Origin: Acorus gramineus
Lineage: Eukaryota; Streptophyta; Magnoliopsida; Acorales; Acoraceae
Assembly (NCBI GenBank): GCA_030737835.1
Contig: CM060850.1
Location: forward strand, 27,563,385 to 27,627,384
DNA: 64,000 bases
Direction of reading: 5' to 3'
Of this stretch, positions 13,601 through 25,262 are shown piece after piece (position 1 is the stretch's first letter; each line of letters starts with the position of its first letter). The translations under genes and the position numbers were made by a program. The notes below the pieces were generated by a model. That model was given only the letters and a program-made list of their open reading frames with translations. It was not told the origin of the DNA and did no database searches.

Positions 13601-15380
13601 TAAATGTTTCATCTCAAAATTCGGATGAGATACGAGTTTCTATTTTTAATAGGGTACTTCTATTTGCACCCACTCAAATCTATTTACACCTCCCTTATAC
13701 GGATTGTGGTACATAAAATCTATTTACATCTGTTTGAATTTCACACCCCAAATTTAGACACCCTCCATATTTTCTGGAACTCCCATTTATTTAGAAAAAA
13801 ATAATTTGCACGCCCACCCATTTCAAAACAATTAAATATTATTTTTTGCTGCGCTCGAGAAAGAAAGAAGAAGAGAAAAAGAATTTTGTAGGTTGTTGCA
13901 ACTTGATTTTTTGGGCATGGCATCTTCTTTATCAAATAATAAGATACAAAACTTAATGGGTTGAATAAGAAGGTTTGGGGATTTTCTAAGAGTGGGATGT
14001 GTTAGGGGCCTAGCAGTAGTGTTAGGGTTTGGACTCTGGACTGACCCTGTTAATTGATTATCAATTTATTTGTATTATGTAGGTGAAAAATTATTTGGGA
14101 ACCCAAAATATGATCTAAAATTTGACCCAGACACCATGGCAATTCATCTTTTCAATCCCCACTCAAAAATGATAAGATGACATTCACACAAACATAAAGT
14201 TCTTTCAAATTTTATTTGTAGCTTATTTTTCAAAAAACCCCTATTTTGATGCAAACATGCGACCTCTGATCTTGTAACAGCAGTTGATGTAGAAATTGTG
14301 GATTGTAATGCAAAGTGGCTTCTTTGAGCCACCTTAATGGGATATAAGTAGAGATACAAGCATAAAACAATACATGGAGTTCACATGTCTTGTTAGGACT
14401 ACATGCATCCCTAAAGATAGAGAGAAAAGGTGGGTGGAATATTAATTAATGGTAGACCTCATGAGAAGAACAAAGACAAGATTTTCTTTTTGAATGGCAT
14501 TTAATTAGAAGAATCTGTATCACAGGATAAGAGAAGGGGGGTTGCATACTAGCATTGGACTTTGGCCTGTCTTTTGTCTTTTGACTAACAATCCATCTTG
14601 TTCATTGACTTTATATCCTCATCTATAGTTTTAAAATATCAAATTATTCGTTTTTTTGTAAGATTGAAATCAAATTATTCGTTGAGCTAGAAAAATTGAT
14701 TTTGTTAATAGAAACCATGATATAATATTTTCTCAGCTTTTCAAATCTTTAGATAACATCATTATATTTTTTTTAAGAAATAATATTTTTTTCTTTACTT
14801 AATTATAGTTTAAAATTTGACTGACTTGAATAACATGTACTCAGTTCTTAACTGATTCAATCATTGAGTTAATTGGCTTTTAAATTTTAAGTTGGTTTTT
14901 ATTTATTACTATGTTAAATTATGAGGATTAATCATACCAATTTTTAGGTCAAAAAAAATTCAGGGAATGAAAAGCTATTAAATTTTGTTTTAAAAAAACT
15001 GAATTTAAAACGTGAGATTGTTGGTGCCTATCCATATAAGGATAAGCTGAACTTTGCTTGGATGTCTGGCCAAAAGTTGCAACATAGAGATGTCAGAAAA
15101 AAGAGGGAGGTCAGGTGTTGGAAACTGGAAGTACCACATGAAGACAGTAACTTTGTTTCTGTTGGGAGATAGTCTCCTTTTATGAGAGAAGACAATATAA
15201 TGGAAGGTTGTATATATATATAATTAATAAGGGGAGTCTCTGTTGTCCTCTACTGTTGTTTTTGCCTTCCAAAGCTGTGCACACATAGAACGTGATCTGT
15301 CATCAGTTTGTGCTTTTTACAATGGCATCTTCTTCTTCTTTTAAATTTTGTGATGTGGTCGTCTTTAAGTGCATTTCTTC
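10680..15380. other. Spacer with AT-rich repeats
   Basis: No gene is supported. A 20 bp phrase CATCACGGGGAGCGATG(A/G)ATT occurs twice near 11253-11311. At 13080-13600 lies an AT-rich stretch with repeated ATATCTGA and GGATATTTG phrases, related to 18300-18750 and probably a decayed repeat. The segment 10690-10930 has a weak resemblance, on the minus strand, to a LINE RNase H tail, but it is too short and broken to call. Confidence 0.5.
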
Positions 15381-15387
15381 TAAATGT

Positions 15388-15495
15388 GAAAGACATTTCA
15401 ATCTCTCTCTCTCTCTCTTTTTCTTTTCTTTTTTTTGGATGGTAGTGTTTTTAACACTGTTATTCTTGGATAAAAAATTTTGTAACTAAAAATAT
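15388..15495 (+). repeat. Direct repeat, copy 1 of 2
   Basis: About 100 bp beginning GAAAGACATTTCAATC, followed by a CT-rich tract and GTGTTTTTAACACT, recurs at 16019-16115. The pair is about 630 bp apart and flanks another dispersed repeat. No long-terminal-repeat ends or target duplications are seen, so a segmental duplication is the simplest reading. Confidence 0.65.
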
Positions 15496-15579
15496 TATAA
15501 AAAATTCAACCTCACGTAATGAAAAATGAACCTAAGATTTTTAATATCCACATCCAAAAACGACAAGTGACATATTCCT

Positions 15580-15850
15580 TTGTCATTGGTTGAAATTGTG
15601 TTGGACTAAAAATTTAATCACATTTTAGGTCACATGATTAGTGGCTTGTTTCTAAAGGGGAACAAATCAATGACAAGAAAAACCACACAAAACCTTTTTT
15701 TTTTTTTTTATCTAAACGGATGAGAGAACAACAACAACTAACGAAAAAGATTCAATAAAAAAGTTGACAAATAATTTATCACAAACCAATATGAAAATAA
15801 CAACTCATCCATTCAAAAGTAATAGCACACATCTCAAAATTGATATGATG
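15580..15850 (+). repeat. Dispersed repeat, partner at 34340-34600
   Basis: The phrases TTTAGGTCACATGATTA, ATGAGAGAACAACAAC, ATTCAAAAGTAATAGC and CACATCTCAAAATTGA have counterparts in the same order and orientation at 34340-34600. Identity is estimated at 70-75 percent. No coding sequence or clear ends are seen. Confidence 0.6.
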
Positions 15851-16018
15851 ATATCTCATCTTCTTATTGGTTTTAAAATGCTTGATTAAAAATTTGGTCA
15901 CTAGATCAGCGCTTAGAGAACTACTCCTTAAAAAAAATAATTTACATCATTTATAAAAGGGATGGATGATTTATATCCTTTTGTGATTGGTTTAAAAAGA
16001 AGGTTAAAAAATAGGTCT

Positions 16019-16115
16019 GAAAGACATTTCAATCGCTCTTCTTTTTTTTTTTTTTTTGGATGATAGTGTTTTTAACACTCGTTATTCTTGGATAAAAATT
16101 TGATAACTAAAAATT
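16019..16115 (+). repeat. Direct repeat, copy 2 of 2
   Basis: Second copy of the segment at 15388-15495. It carries a longer poly-T tract and small differences. The homology ends soon after GATAACTAAAAATT. Confidence 0.65.
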
Positions 16116-16263
16116 TGAGGATTAAGTTTGGTGTAACACTTGTTTAACAATTTGATTGTCCAACACATTCGTGACCGTCAAATCTTATTTACATCAAGAT
16201 AATATATTAAAAGTCATTATGTATGATTATCAGTTTAAAAAATAATGATAATATATCTCAATC

Positions 16264-16266
<3 letters not shown>

Positions 16267-16347
<81 letters not shown>
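16267..16347. repeat. (TA)n microsatellite
   Basis: About 40 uninterrupted AT dinucleotides end exactly at the left border of the GC-rich element. A shorter (TA)n tract, 16905-16926, continues on its right side. The element therefore appears to sit inside what was once one (TA)n tract. Confidence 0.9.
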
Positions 16348-16350
<3 letters not shown>

Positions 16351-16904
16351 GCGCGATGGGGTGCGACCGTGCGCACGGTGCACCCCTCGTGCGCCCCTAA
16401 CGTCGACCGTGCGATCGACGTTCTCACGATCGCATGGTCGACGTTTTTTTTTAAAAAAAAAACAAAAAAAACCAAGACCGACCCCCGTCGACGACGACCG
16501 CGACCGACTGCACGGACCGACCCCCGTCGACGACGACCGCGACCCCCGTCGACGACTGCACGGACCGACCCCCGTCGCCCCCGTCGACGACGACCGACTG
16601 CACGGACCGACCCCCGTCGACGACGACCGCGACCCCCGTCGACGACTGCACGGACCGACCCCGTCGCCCCCGTCGACGACGATCGCGACCGACTGCACGG
16701 ACCGACCCCTATCGACGACGACCGCGACCCCGTCGACGACTGCACAGATCGACCCCCATCGACGACGTTTTTTTTTTTCGTTTTTTTTGTTTTTTTTTTA
16801 AAAAAAAACGTCGACCGTGCGATCGCGAGAACGTCGATCGCACGGTCGACTTTAGGGGGGCACGAGGGGTGCACCGTGCGTACGGTCGCACCCCATCGCG
16901 CCCC
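16348..16904. mobile_element. GC-rich inverted-repeat element inside (TA)n
   Basis: The element is 557 bp and extremely GC-rich in an AT-rich region. Its ends are near-perfect inverted repeats of about 105-125 bp, starting GGGGCGCGATGGGGTGCGAC and closing in the exact inverse GTCGCACCCCATCGCGCCCC, with roughly five mismatches over the first 105 bp. Each end contains its own palindromes: ACCGTGCGCACGGT, and the GTCGACCGTGCGATCGACG region. Each arm ends in T9-A9 type tracts before the core. The core is a tandem repeat (separate entry). Flanks are pure TA, so the target is TA or (TA)n. Rice Micron elements are known to sit in (TA)n in this manner, but I cannot link the sequences. There is no plausible coding sequence; the long open frames are repeat translations. 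It is likely a non-autonomous DNA transposon, young, given the arm identity. Confidence 0.75.
16476..16765 (+). repeat. Tandem repeat core, 42-48 bp units
   Basis: About six full units and a partial one. Each unit starts GACCGACCCCCGTCGACGAC and closes ACTGCACG. Unit length alternates because the CGACCGACTGCACG and CCCGTCGACGACTGCACG endings swap, suggesting a higher-order repeat. The unit is rich in GTCGAC palindromes and CpG, so it should be heavily methylated in a plant nucleus. Confidence 0.85.
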
Positions 16905-16926
16905 TATATATATATATATATATATA

Positions 16927-19380
16927 GTTATGAAAAGTGATGAAGTGATGAAAAGTGGTTTATAAAGGATAGATAAAAGTTTATGACATTTTAAATAACA
17001 ATTATACCCATCAGAATAGTGTGAGATATGTATAATTGATTTGATAGATGTAACAATTTTTAAAATTGCTAAGTGAGATAATTTTTTTTAAATGACATAA
17101 AATGTTATTTTTATCCATTGATATAAATAATCTCTGATAAACAATTACAACATTTCCTTAGAATAATTATCAAACCTTATCCTAGATTATTCAGACATAA
17201 CTATCAAAATTTATTCTAGCAAACAAATAATTTTTTTGGGTTATTCTTATGTATTCTTTCTTAGGTTATTCTTATGTATTCTTTCTTATTAATTATTATC
17301 GCTTTATGTTACACACAATATGGGGTTCGGGATTTTGCAGTTCGTAAGCCTCTCAGTAGTTTAACAAAATATGAAGCACACAATGTTGTTCACAACAATG
17401 CTGGTAAATGTGAGTTGTAATCCCCTACTGTAATTGGGACTGCAACTGGGACTAACATATCATCTTTTTAATAAAATAGTTATTAATTTTTTTCTTTTAT
17501 CAAATCTTTACATCACTGGATACTTCTACCACCCTACTAAAACGATGTTTGATAAATATCTAGAATTAAATGTGGTTTCTTATTGACAATTATCCAAAAA
17601 ACTATATGTAATAAGATTTTAAAAATTCAAGTAATTTATTTATATTCTAATGTCAACAAACATATATGTATATATACTCCAAAAAAAAAAAAAAAATCAT
17701 TCTAGTCAATATTATATTATATATTAGAATAATTTTATTTTATAAAATGGGAAAAAATGCATATAAACCCCTAAAAGTTAACTAATATCCATAGCTCCCC
17801 CTGTATTTTATGAAAATCTATATGAACCCCTAAAAGTTTCCCAGATTAAGAAAATACCCCTCTAAGTTACTTTTCCTTGAATTTGTGAGGAATATTCCGT
17901 TAGTTAATGTTAACCCCCTACAGATTTAACAAAATACTAAAAAACCTCTACACATGACAAAAATGTCATTCCAACACTTTTTGCACCGATTCTCTTCTTC
18001 CTTCTTTATACCAGTACCACTGGTATCAGCTCTATTATGCTATCTTCTTCCTTAACCAAGCAATATCTGCTTCCTTAAACACGGATAATTGACGAACCTT
18101 GAGATACAAACCCCAAGTGTTATTCGTCTATTTATTTACATACAGTCCCACAAAAAAACACACACAGAAGTCTAAAAAAAAAAAACAAAAAACCCACCAC
18201 CAACCACCCAAAAGTATAAAAACAAAGCATGAACAAAACCCTAAACGGTAAAAACAGACACCCAAAACTAAGCCAGTCAATCATCCCAATCCTTGTCCAA
18301 AAATTCAAAAAGCATACAATATCCAAAAATATCTATATTTGTATCCAAAAATTTTCAGATCGAATATGGTTGCATCCAATCCAAAAAAATATCTGTATCC
18401 AAAAATATTATTATGCTATTATTTATTTAATTATATATTTATATTTTAAGATTAGTATTGTGTTTTTATTTTTAATTTTACTTTTAAAGTGTGTAATGTT
18501 TTATACTAGATAATTATTAGTTCTTTTACATATTTTAAATACTAGATATATAATTTTTTACTTTCTATATTTAGATATTTTAATCATTTCTTATTCATTT
18601 TGAATTTTCAAATATTTCAAATAATTATCCTTATTCGAATCAGAATTTTTAGATCGGATACTTACTTTTAATATCCGTCGGATATCAAATACAGATATTA
18701 TTTCAGATATCTAATTCAGATATAAATACATATATGGATCTATCCAATCCGTATCCGTTCGATTCACAAGCTTACCCAAAACCCATACATGTAGAGGATA
18801 TCAAAATTTTATCACAGTTGATTGCTCTGGTTGAGCCTCGCCACCGCTGTAGCCGACGCAGCCACCTTGCCGAGGTACGTCATCATCTCCGCATCCTCCT
18901 ATCACCTCCTTGTCCACCGGAAGCTTAGCAGTAGCATCTTATATATCAAAGTTTTCATAAATACCTAACGTTGTGATTCTTATAAGTATATACTTGAATA
19001 GATACATGACACCTTGACACGTAACTATCAAAGAATTTTTTATTTGTGAGCACGTGTCTATATCCTCCAAATATTTTCTAATAAGATTTCCATCAATATT
19101 TAGTGATTAGAAAAATTAAAATATGTCAGCTTTATTCATTAAATATATAGATTCATAGGATGAAATGAGTTTATGAATGCATCTACCATCATTAATTAAA
19201 GGGTAAAATTCAAATAACCCTATATAAACTATCCAAAATCCATATAATCCCTGATTTTTTCTAAATTTCATATAACCCCTTAAAAATACCTATGTAAATC
19301 TAAAAGTCAAGGGGTTATAATATTCCCCTCCCAACCCAGGGTGATGCGTGGAGAGGATTCCATAGTCCATAAAGTTCAGT
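16927..19380. other. Spacer with MITE fragments
   Basis: No gene is supported. A 24 bp phrase, TTATTCTTATGTATTCTTTC, is duplicated at 17250-17290. Segments 17745-17960 and 19196-19340 resemble the outer parts of the foldback element at 36865-37393 (GGGAAAAA or GGGTAAAA starts, then CATATAA and CCCCT blocks). Segment 18300-18750 is the AT-rich repeat related to 13080-13600. A GC-richer patch at 18815-18935 reads on the minus strand as a short start-like peptide (MMTYLGKVAASATAVARL) and may be a captured gene scrap. Confidence 0.5.
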
Positions 19381-19384
19381 TGAA

Positions 19385-19740
19385 ACCCAAAGCAAGCTTG
19401 ATATTTTAAAATTAATATATTTATTTAGACCACAATGTTACCCAATAATTACGTAGGCAAAAAAATAAGACCTCCCTCTCTCCCCTCATCCCTAAAGTGC
19501 CATATAATTCACTACCCCCAAAAAATTAGTGTTCGATTAAAAGGGGTTAGCATTTGAGAAGGCTTGATATTTTAAAATTAACAAATATAGGTTATGATTA
19601 TCTTAAGTTATTACATATAGAGAAAAAAAATAAGATTCCCCCCTACCCGCATTTGAGAAGGCTTGATATTTTAAAATTAACAAATATAGGTTATGATTTT
19701 CTTAAGTTATTACATAGAGAAAAAAAAAAGATTCCCCCCC
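19385..19740 (+). repeat. Tandem duplication, ~95 bp unit, third diverged copy
   Basis: The unit beginning CATTTGAGAAGGCTTGATAT and running through AACAAATATAGGTTATGAT and a purine tract to TCCCCCC occurs at about 19551-19648 and 19649-19740. A more diverged copy, starting AAGCTTGATATTTTAAAATT, lies at 19391-19480. The two good copies are nearly identical, so the last duplication is recent. Confidence 0.8.
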
Positions 19741-19759
19741 ACTCCACCCCACCCCCCAA

Positions 19760-21700
19760 AAAAAAACCTCCATAAGCATGGTTAAATAGAGAAATAAACA
19801 AGTCAATAGCAAAATGAATAGCATACACAAAATATTAGACCATAAGAATAATACCCTAGCTTAACTTTCGCATGGTCAAAACAAGAGTATTGCAAATCCT
19901 ACAAAAATCAAATAAACCATTATTTAATTGGACCACATGGTAAGCTCAAAAATCTTTCCATTTCTTAGAAAAGATGTTTGAACTTTTATAATAAGAATTT
20001 TCTGGCTAAAACAACTAGACTGAAGCAGAGATTCCATTGGCTGTCTCACCATCAAAATAATTAAGCAACATGGAAGAATAAATTTGATTAACACTTATCC
20101 TAGATGGAAAGCACATAGTAATTCCAATAATTACCACATATATTACCTCACAGAGATGTTTTCTCAATTAGATTGTCCCCTCAAATCATGAATTAGTGGG
20201 AGAGGATCGGTTTCATAAGTAATATCCCAACATTTTATGCTCATACACCAAAGAGATTACATTTCCAATATATAAAGTCAAGTTCTACTTTCATCAAGTG
20301 ATAACTCAACCCTAGTATCCAGTGTGCGACCGATAGGTGCGGATTTAACTTTTGATGTAATGTTTTTGTCAACAAGTTGTGAAGAGGAAAATTGATACAA
20401 AACAGAGGAATGGAGGAGGTATGGGAATCCTCTCAACTCTGTTTGTCAGGAAGGAATTTGGTTTAGAAGTGTACGGAAAGTTTGTTGTGTTGACCAAGTT
20501 TGATATGTAACGTATACGCTTACATCTATGCATTTTCATATATAAGAAAACAAAAAACATGAGGAATAATGTACGTGATCACTGTTTTTGGGATAATTAC
20601 TATAAATTCTTATAAAAAACATGAGAAATTCCTTTTCAATCTATAGGTTCAAAGGTCAAACAAGAATATAAAAAATGTTCATGTGGAAGTGGCTTGGGGG
20701 AATAGAGAAACAAGAATTGACAATGAATGTTAGCTTCCAAAATAGATTTCTTTACAATGTCTTTCATAAATCGAGAGGCATAAGGTTCAAGATTGGTGAA
20801 TAAAGAAGCCAACGCTCAATAATGTAGCGTGATCACTACATATCAGTTAGACTTCCCTAAGAAGATAAGTTGATCATATTGTGCAAGCCAGTGAGCCCAG
20901 CAGTTAGAAAGATAACACCTTTTTGTATAAAAGGCAATCCAAAACTGAAACAAAGATACTGACATGAGCGCATTGCAAGGGAAGAAGGACAAGGACATAG
21001 TGAACTTGAGGAAACTATGAAACTTAATGGTAGGAATTAGGATAAAGAATCAATTGAGTTGTTTGAGAGCTTTCAACACAAGCCGCCAGAGAATAGTTGT
21101 CTGTGAGGTTCTCTGCTTGCCTCGGCTATTGAGATTATAAAGTCCACTGGCTTATTCTTACCGTGGCTAAGTTGATTTCTAAATTTTTCTTTCTTAACAC
21201 TTCTTTCCCTCTACATTATTGACTTTGCAATTAATAAAGAATATCAGTCATCTCTTTAATCCCAATAAACCCTACAACAGAACAACATCCTACCCCCATC
21301 CTCTAAAAGTAAAAAAGAAACAAGGATTTACCTTTTATCAAAAGAAGAATGGCATGATTTTTATTACTCCTTTTATTTTGCAACTCAGGATTATCTATAT
21401 CATACAAGTTTCTTGTACTCATTGCCAAATTAACCAATATGAATTCCAAATGTCAAAGAAAATTGCCGAAGTAGATAGTACTCCTATATAGTATATACAT
21501 ACATGATCTCACAGAATTAGTTGTGTTTTATGAGGTTAGGTAACATTAAATAATGCATCCAAACCGTCAGCCGTTAAACCATGTCGAAGAAACAAGGAAT
21601 CATAAAACTCATTGACTCTAGAAAGATGAATAACATTTAAGAGAAAAGTTGATTTATTTACCGAACATAATCATTTGTGTCAAAAGGGTGGGAAGTCCCG
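19760..21700. other. Spacer, nothing recognised
   Basis: Moderately AT-rich, unusually free of simple repeats. No open frame above about 90 codons and no domain, tRNA or organelle gene that I recognise. Confidence 0.45.
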
Positions 21701-21710
21701 TAAGAACAAG

Positions 21711-23832
21711 GGGGAGTATGTCTCGAATTCGTGGGAGGCATGTCTCAGATTCATGAAGGAGTATATCCCGGATTCATAGTCTTATGTCAATGAAAATCCC
21801 CCATGAAACCGAGACTATGAATCTAGGACCACACTCACCCATAAATCTGAAATCATGAATTCAAGAACATACTCTCACATGAATCCGAGACATACTCTCC
21901 CCATGACTCCGATACACTCACCCAAGAATCCAAGACATACTCATGAAACTGGATTCGGGGGGGGGGGGGGAGCGTATGTCTCGGATTCATGTCGGACTAA
22001 TAATGGGGGGAATATGTCTCAGATTCATGGGGGGTGCCTCAAATTCATGGCAGGGGAGCATGTCTCGAATTTCATAGGGAGGATGTCTTGGATCCATGGG
22101 GGGTTTTAGATTCATGGTCTAATTCATGGGGAGTATATCTCGGATTCATGGGGGGAAATAAAGGGGAGTATCGTATCAGATTCATTGGGGAGTATGGTCT
22201 AGGATTCATTGCATGGTACATCTCGCGTTCACGGTAGGATATGTCTCGGATTCATAAGGGGGAGTATGATCTCAGATTCATAAGGGGTAAGCTTAGGATT
22301 CATGGGGGGTATGTCTCGCATTAATGGAGGAGTGTCTCAGATTTATGGGGGAGTGTGCCACAGATTCATGGGTATGTCTTAGATGCATGGAGGGTAAGGT
22401 CTCTGATTATGGTATGTCTCCAATTAATGGGGGAGTATGTCTCCGAATCATGAGGGTCAATATGTCTCCGGGTAAATATGTCTCCGATTTACGGGGGATA
22501 TGTCTCCGATTCATGGGTATATTTCAGATTCATGGGGGGTATATCTCGAATTTTCATGGGTATGTTTTGGATTCGTGAGGGGTATGTCTCAGATTCATAA
22601 GGGGTTGTCTCGAATTCATGGGGGAGTATATCTCTGATTCATGAGTATGTTTCATATTCATGGGGGGGTATATCTCAGATTCATGTGGGAGTATGTCTCA
22701 GATCATGGTCTTGGATTCATGGGGGAGTATGACCTCGGATTCATGGGGGAGTATGGTCTCAGATACAGGTATGGATTCATGATCCTGGATTCATGGGGGG
22801 TATGTCTCAGATTCATTATAAGGTATGTCTCGGATTCATGGTGGGTATGTGTCGGATTCACTGGTAGGGAGTGGGAGAGTATGGTCACGAATTCATGGGG
22901 TGGAAGTATGGTCTCGAATTCATGGGGGGTATGTCTCAAATTCTTGAGTATATTTCATATTCATAGGGGTGTATGTCTCTGATTCATGGGGTGAGTATGT
23001 CTCTGATTCATGCGTATATTTCATATTCATGGGGTGTATGTCTAAGATTTACAAGGGAGTATGTCTCCGATTCGCGGGGTATGTCCCCGATTTATGTGTA
23101 TATTTCATATTCACGGGGGTATGTCTCGGATTCATGGGGGAGTATGGTCTCGGATATATATGGGAGCATGTCTCGCGTTCAAAGGGAGTATGGTCTCAGA
23201 TTCACGAGGAGAGTTTGTCTCAGATTCATGGGGGAGTATGTCTCTGATTAATAGTCTTGGATTCATGCGAAAGTATGTCTCGGATTCATAGGGGAAGTAT
23301 GTCTCGAATTCATAAGGGAGCATGGTCTCGGATTCTTGGGGGAGTATGTCTCGGATTCATGAGGGAGTATGGGCTCTGATTCATGGTCTCGGATTCATGG
23401 GGGAATGGTCTCAGATTCATAAGGGAGCATGGTCTCGGATTCTTGGGAGAATATGTCTCGGATTCATGGGAGAGTATGGGCTCTGATTCATGGGGGAATA
23501 CATCTCCAATTCATGGGTGGAGTATTTCTCCGATTCATGATATCAGATTCATGATGGAGTATATCTCAGTTTCATGGGAGAGTATGTCTCTAATTGATGG
23601 TAGACAATGTCTCGGATTCATGGGAGTATGGATAGTATGGTCTCGGATTCATGAGGGGAGTATGGTCTCGGATTCATGAGGGAAGTATGGTCTCGGATTC
23701 ATGGGAAAGTATATCTTCGATTTGCGGGGAAGTATGTCTCCGATTTGCGAGGGAGTGATTTATGGGTATTTATCAGATTCATGAGGGGTATGTCTCGAAT
23801 TCATGAGGGAATGTCTCATATTCATGGGTACG
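21711..23832. repeat. Degenerate 23-24 bp minisatellite with a strand switch
   Basis: A 2.1 kb array of the unit GTATGTCTCGGATTCATGG plus a G-rich tail (GGGA), with the 24-base variant GTATGGTCTCGGATTCATGG. Many units carry single changes (CAGATT, CCGATT, GAATTC). At about 21793-21950 the units run in the opposite direction (CATGAATCCGAGACATACTC), then the array returns to forward orientation through a 14-base G run at about 21957-21970. The open frames through this region (peptides of the type VSDSWG) are a by-product of the unit length, not genes. Confidence 0.92.
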
Positions 23833-23835
23833 AGA

Positions 23836-25262
23836 GCGAGAGAGAAACCCTAGGGTTTTACTATTTTATTCTTGGTATGAGAGCTAGAGAGACACCCTAG
23901 GGTTTCACGATTGTTTTTTCTTGTGTTCTTTTTGGTGTCAATTCATCACAGTTCGTGTTGACCACCATCTTTTCCTCTCTAGGATCAAGATATGTGGTTT
24001 ATTATTGCTATGGAGACCAAGGCACCTTGTCATTAGGGCACAATACTCAAGCCCAACAAATTACCAAAGTGCTCCTTGATGGACGCAATTTTCATCCTGG
24101 TCGCATTTTATTTGGTTATATTTAGGTAGTAGATTGACAACTGTACGGTTAGGTTGGCTCTTCAAATCCATTGAGAACCAGATCTATAATATGTTCATGT
24201 ATCATGAGACGATCAACTCTTTGTGGGCTGCACTCATGAAGACCCATGCTCATGCAAGGAATGACTCATGAATTTATGAGTTGTAGAAAGACATTGCCCA
24301 AACCACCCAAGGTACACATACTATTGCCGACTACTTTGGATTTCTTCAGGCTTGTTGGGAGGAACTTGCCCGCTGAGTCTGTCTCAAAGTTGTCTACAGA
24401 GGCTGCCAAACTTGTGGTTAGCCGACTGCAGCGCCAACAGACATGCTTTTCTTATGGGCCTTCGACTAGAGTTCGAGTCTCTTCGTGTACAGATTTTGAA
24501 TACCACACTTCCTTCTCTATTTGAGGCATTTGCTATCATTGATGGTGATAAGCGTCGCCATCAGATCTCCTCTTCAACAACCACTAGGACACCCAGTCAT
24601 CAGATGGCATCGGCGGCCAACTCTAGATATTTACTTACAGTCAGGGCGATGGTAATCACGATTGTGGTCGTGGACACAGCAATAGTGTGACTTGTGGCCA
24701 CTATGAAAAATATGGGCATGAGAAAGCGAGGTGTATTCAGCTTTACCCACACTTGATGCGATATCACAAGGCTGGAGATCATTTGGCTACGCTCTTTTGA
24801 CCAAGTTAGGATTCCATGTAGCTAGTTCATCTACTTTGTTCTGTGATAACCAAAATGTCATTATGCTTGCCTCAGACTTTGCCCTTTATGAGATGACCAA
24901 ACACATTGAGATTAACGTTCACTTTCACCAAGAGAAAGTTCAATCGGGTGTTATCGACACAGTTTTTTTGTCTCCACCAATGAGCAACTTGTTGACATGT
25001 TCACCAAGTCTGTCGGTCCATCTACTCTTCGTTCTAGCTTTACCAAGCTGGGCTTGATCGATATCTTCACTCTAGTTTGAGGGAGAGAATTGGAGTTATT
25101 ATAGAGGAATAGACCTATTCCTAAAGGACCGGAGGCTCGAATTTTGTCATGGATTTTTTATTCTTTTATATTTCTAAGGTTTTGTATATATTGTGACCTT
25201 TTGACCTCCATTATTGTATATAACAATATTTCGTTAGTTTCTTTTTTTCTAATACACATCGT
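23836..25262 (+). mobile_element. Ty1/copia retrotransposon fossil
   Basis: A decayed LTR retrotransposon of the Ty1/copia superfamily. TTGGTATGAGAGC at about 23871 resembles a plant primer-binding site. Gag-like sequence follows at about 24150-24600. A pol RNase H end, recognised by the CDNQN and TKHIEI motifs, lies at about 24830-25075. The purine tract GAGGGAGAG and an apparent 3' LTR of about 170 bp (25089-25262) close it. Only gag- and RNase-H-like parts are recognised. It is broken many times over and looks old. No complete 5' LTR is seen. It abuts the minisatellite directly on its left. Confidence 0.75.

Noticed and set aside
15388-16115. LTR pair from the two ~100 bp direct repeats
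   Set aside because: No TG...CA ends, primer-binding site, purine tract or target duplication.
16230-16965. Several long open frames over the GC-rich element
   Set aside because: They translate tandem repeats and (TA)n (poly-Tyr-Ile) and change completely with frame.
20369-21491. Short frames in the 20-21.5 kb stretch as an organelle-DNA insertion
   Set aside because: I could not match any plastid or mitochondrial gene.
21711-23832. Regularly spaced repeats as a CRISPR array
   Set aside because: There are no unique spacers between units, the units touch, and the context is a plant nucleus.
21855-23900. Many 60-110 codon frames with VSDSWG-like repeats
   Set aside because: They follow the 23-24 bp minisatellite unit and occur on both strands. 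Not a repeat protein.
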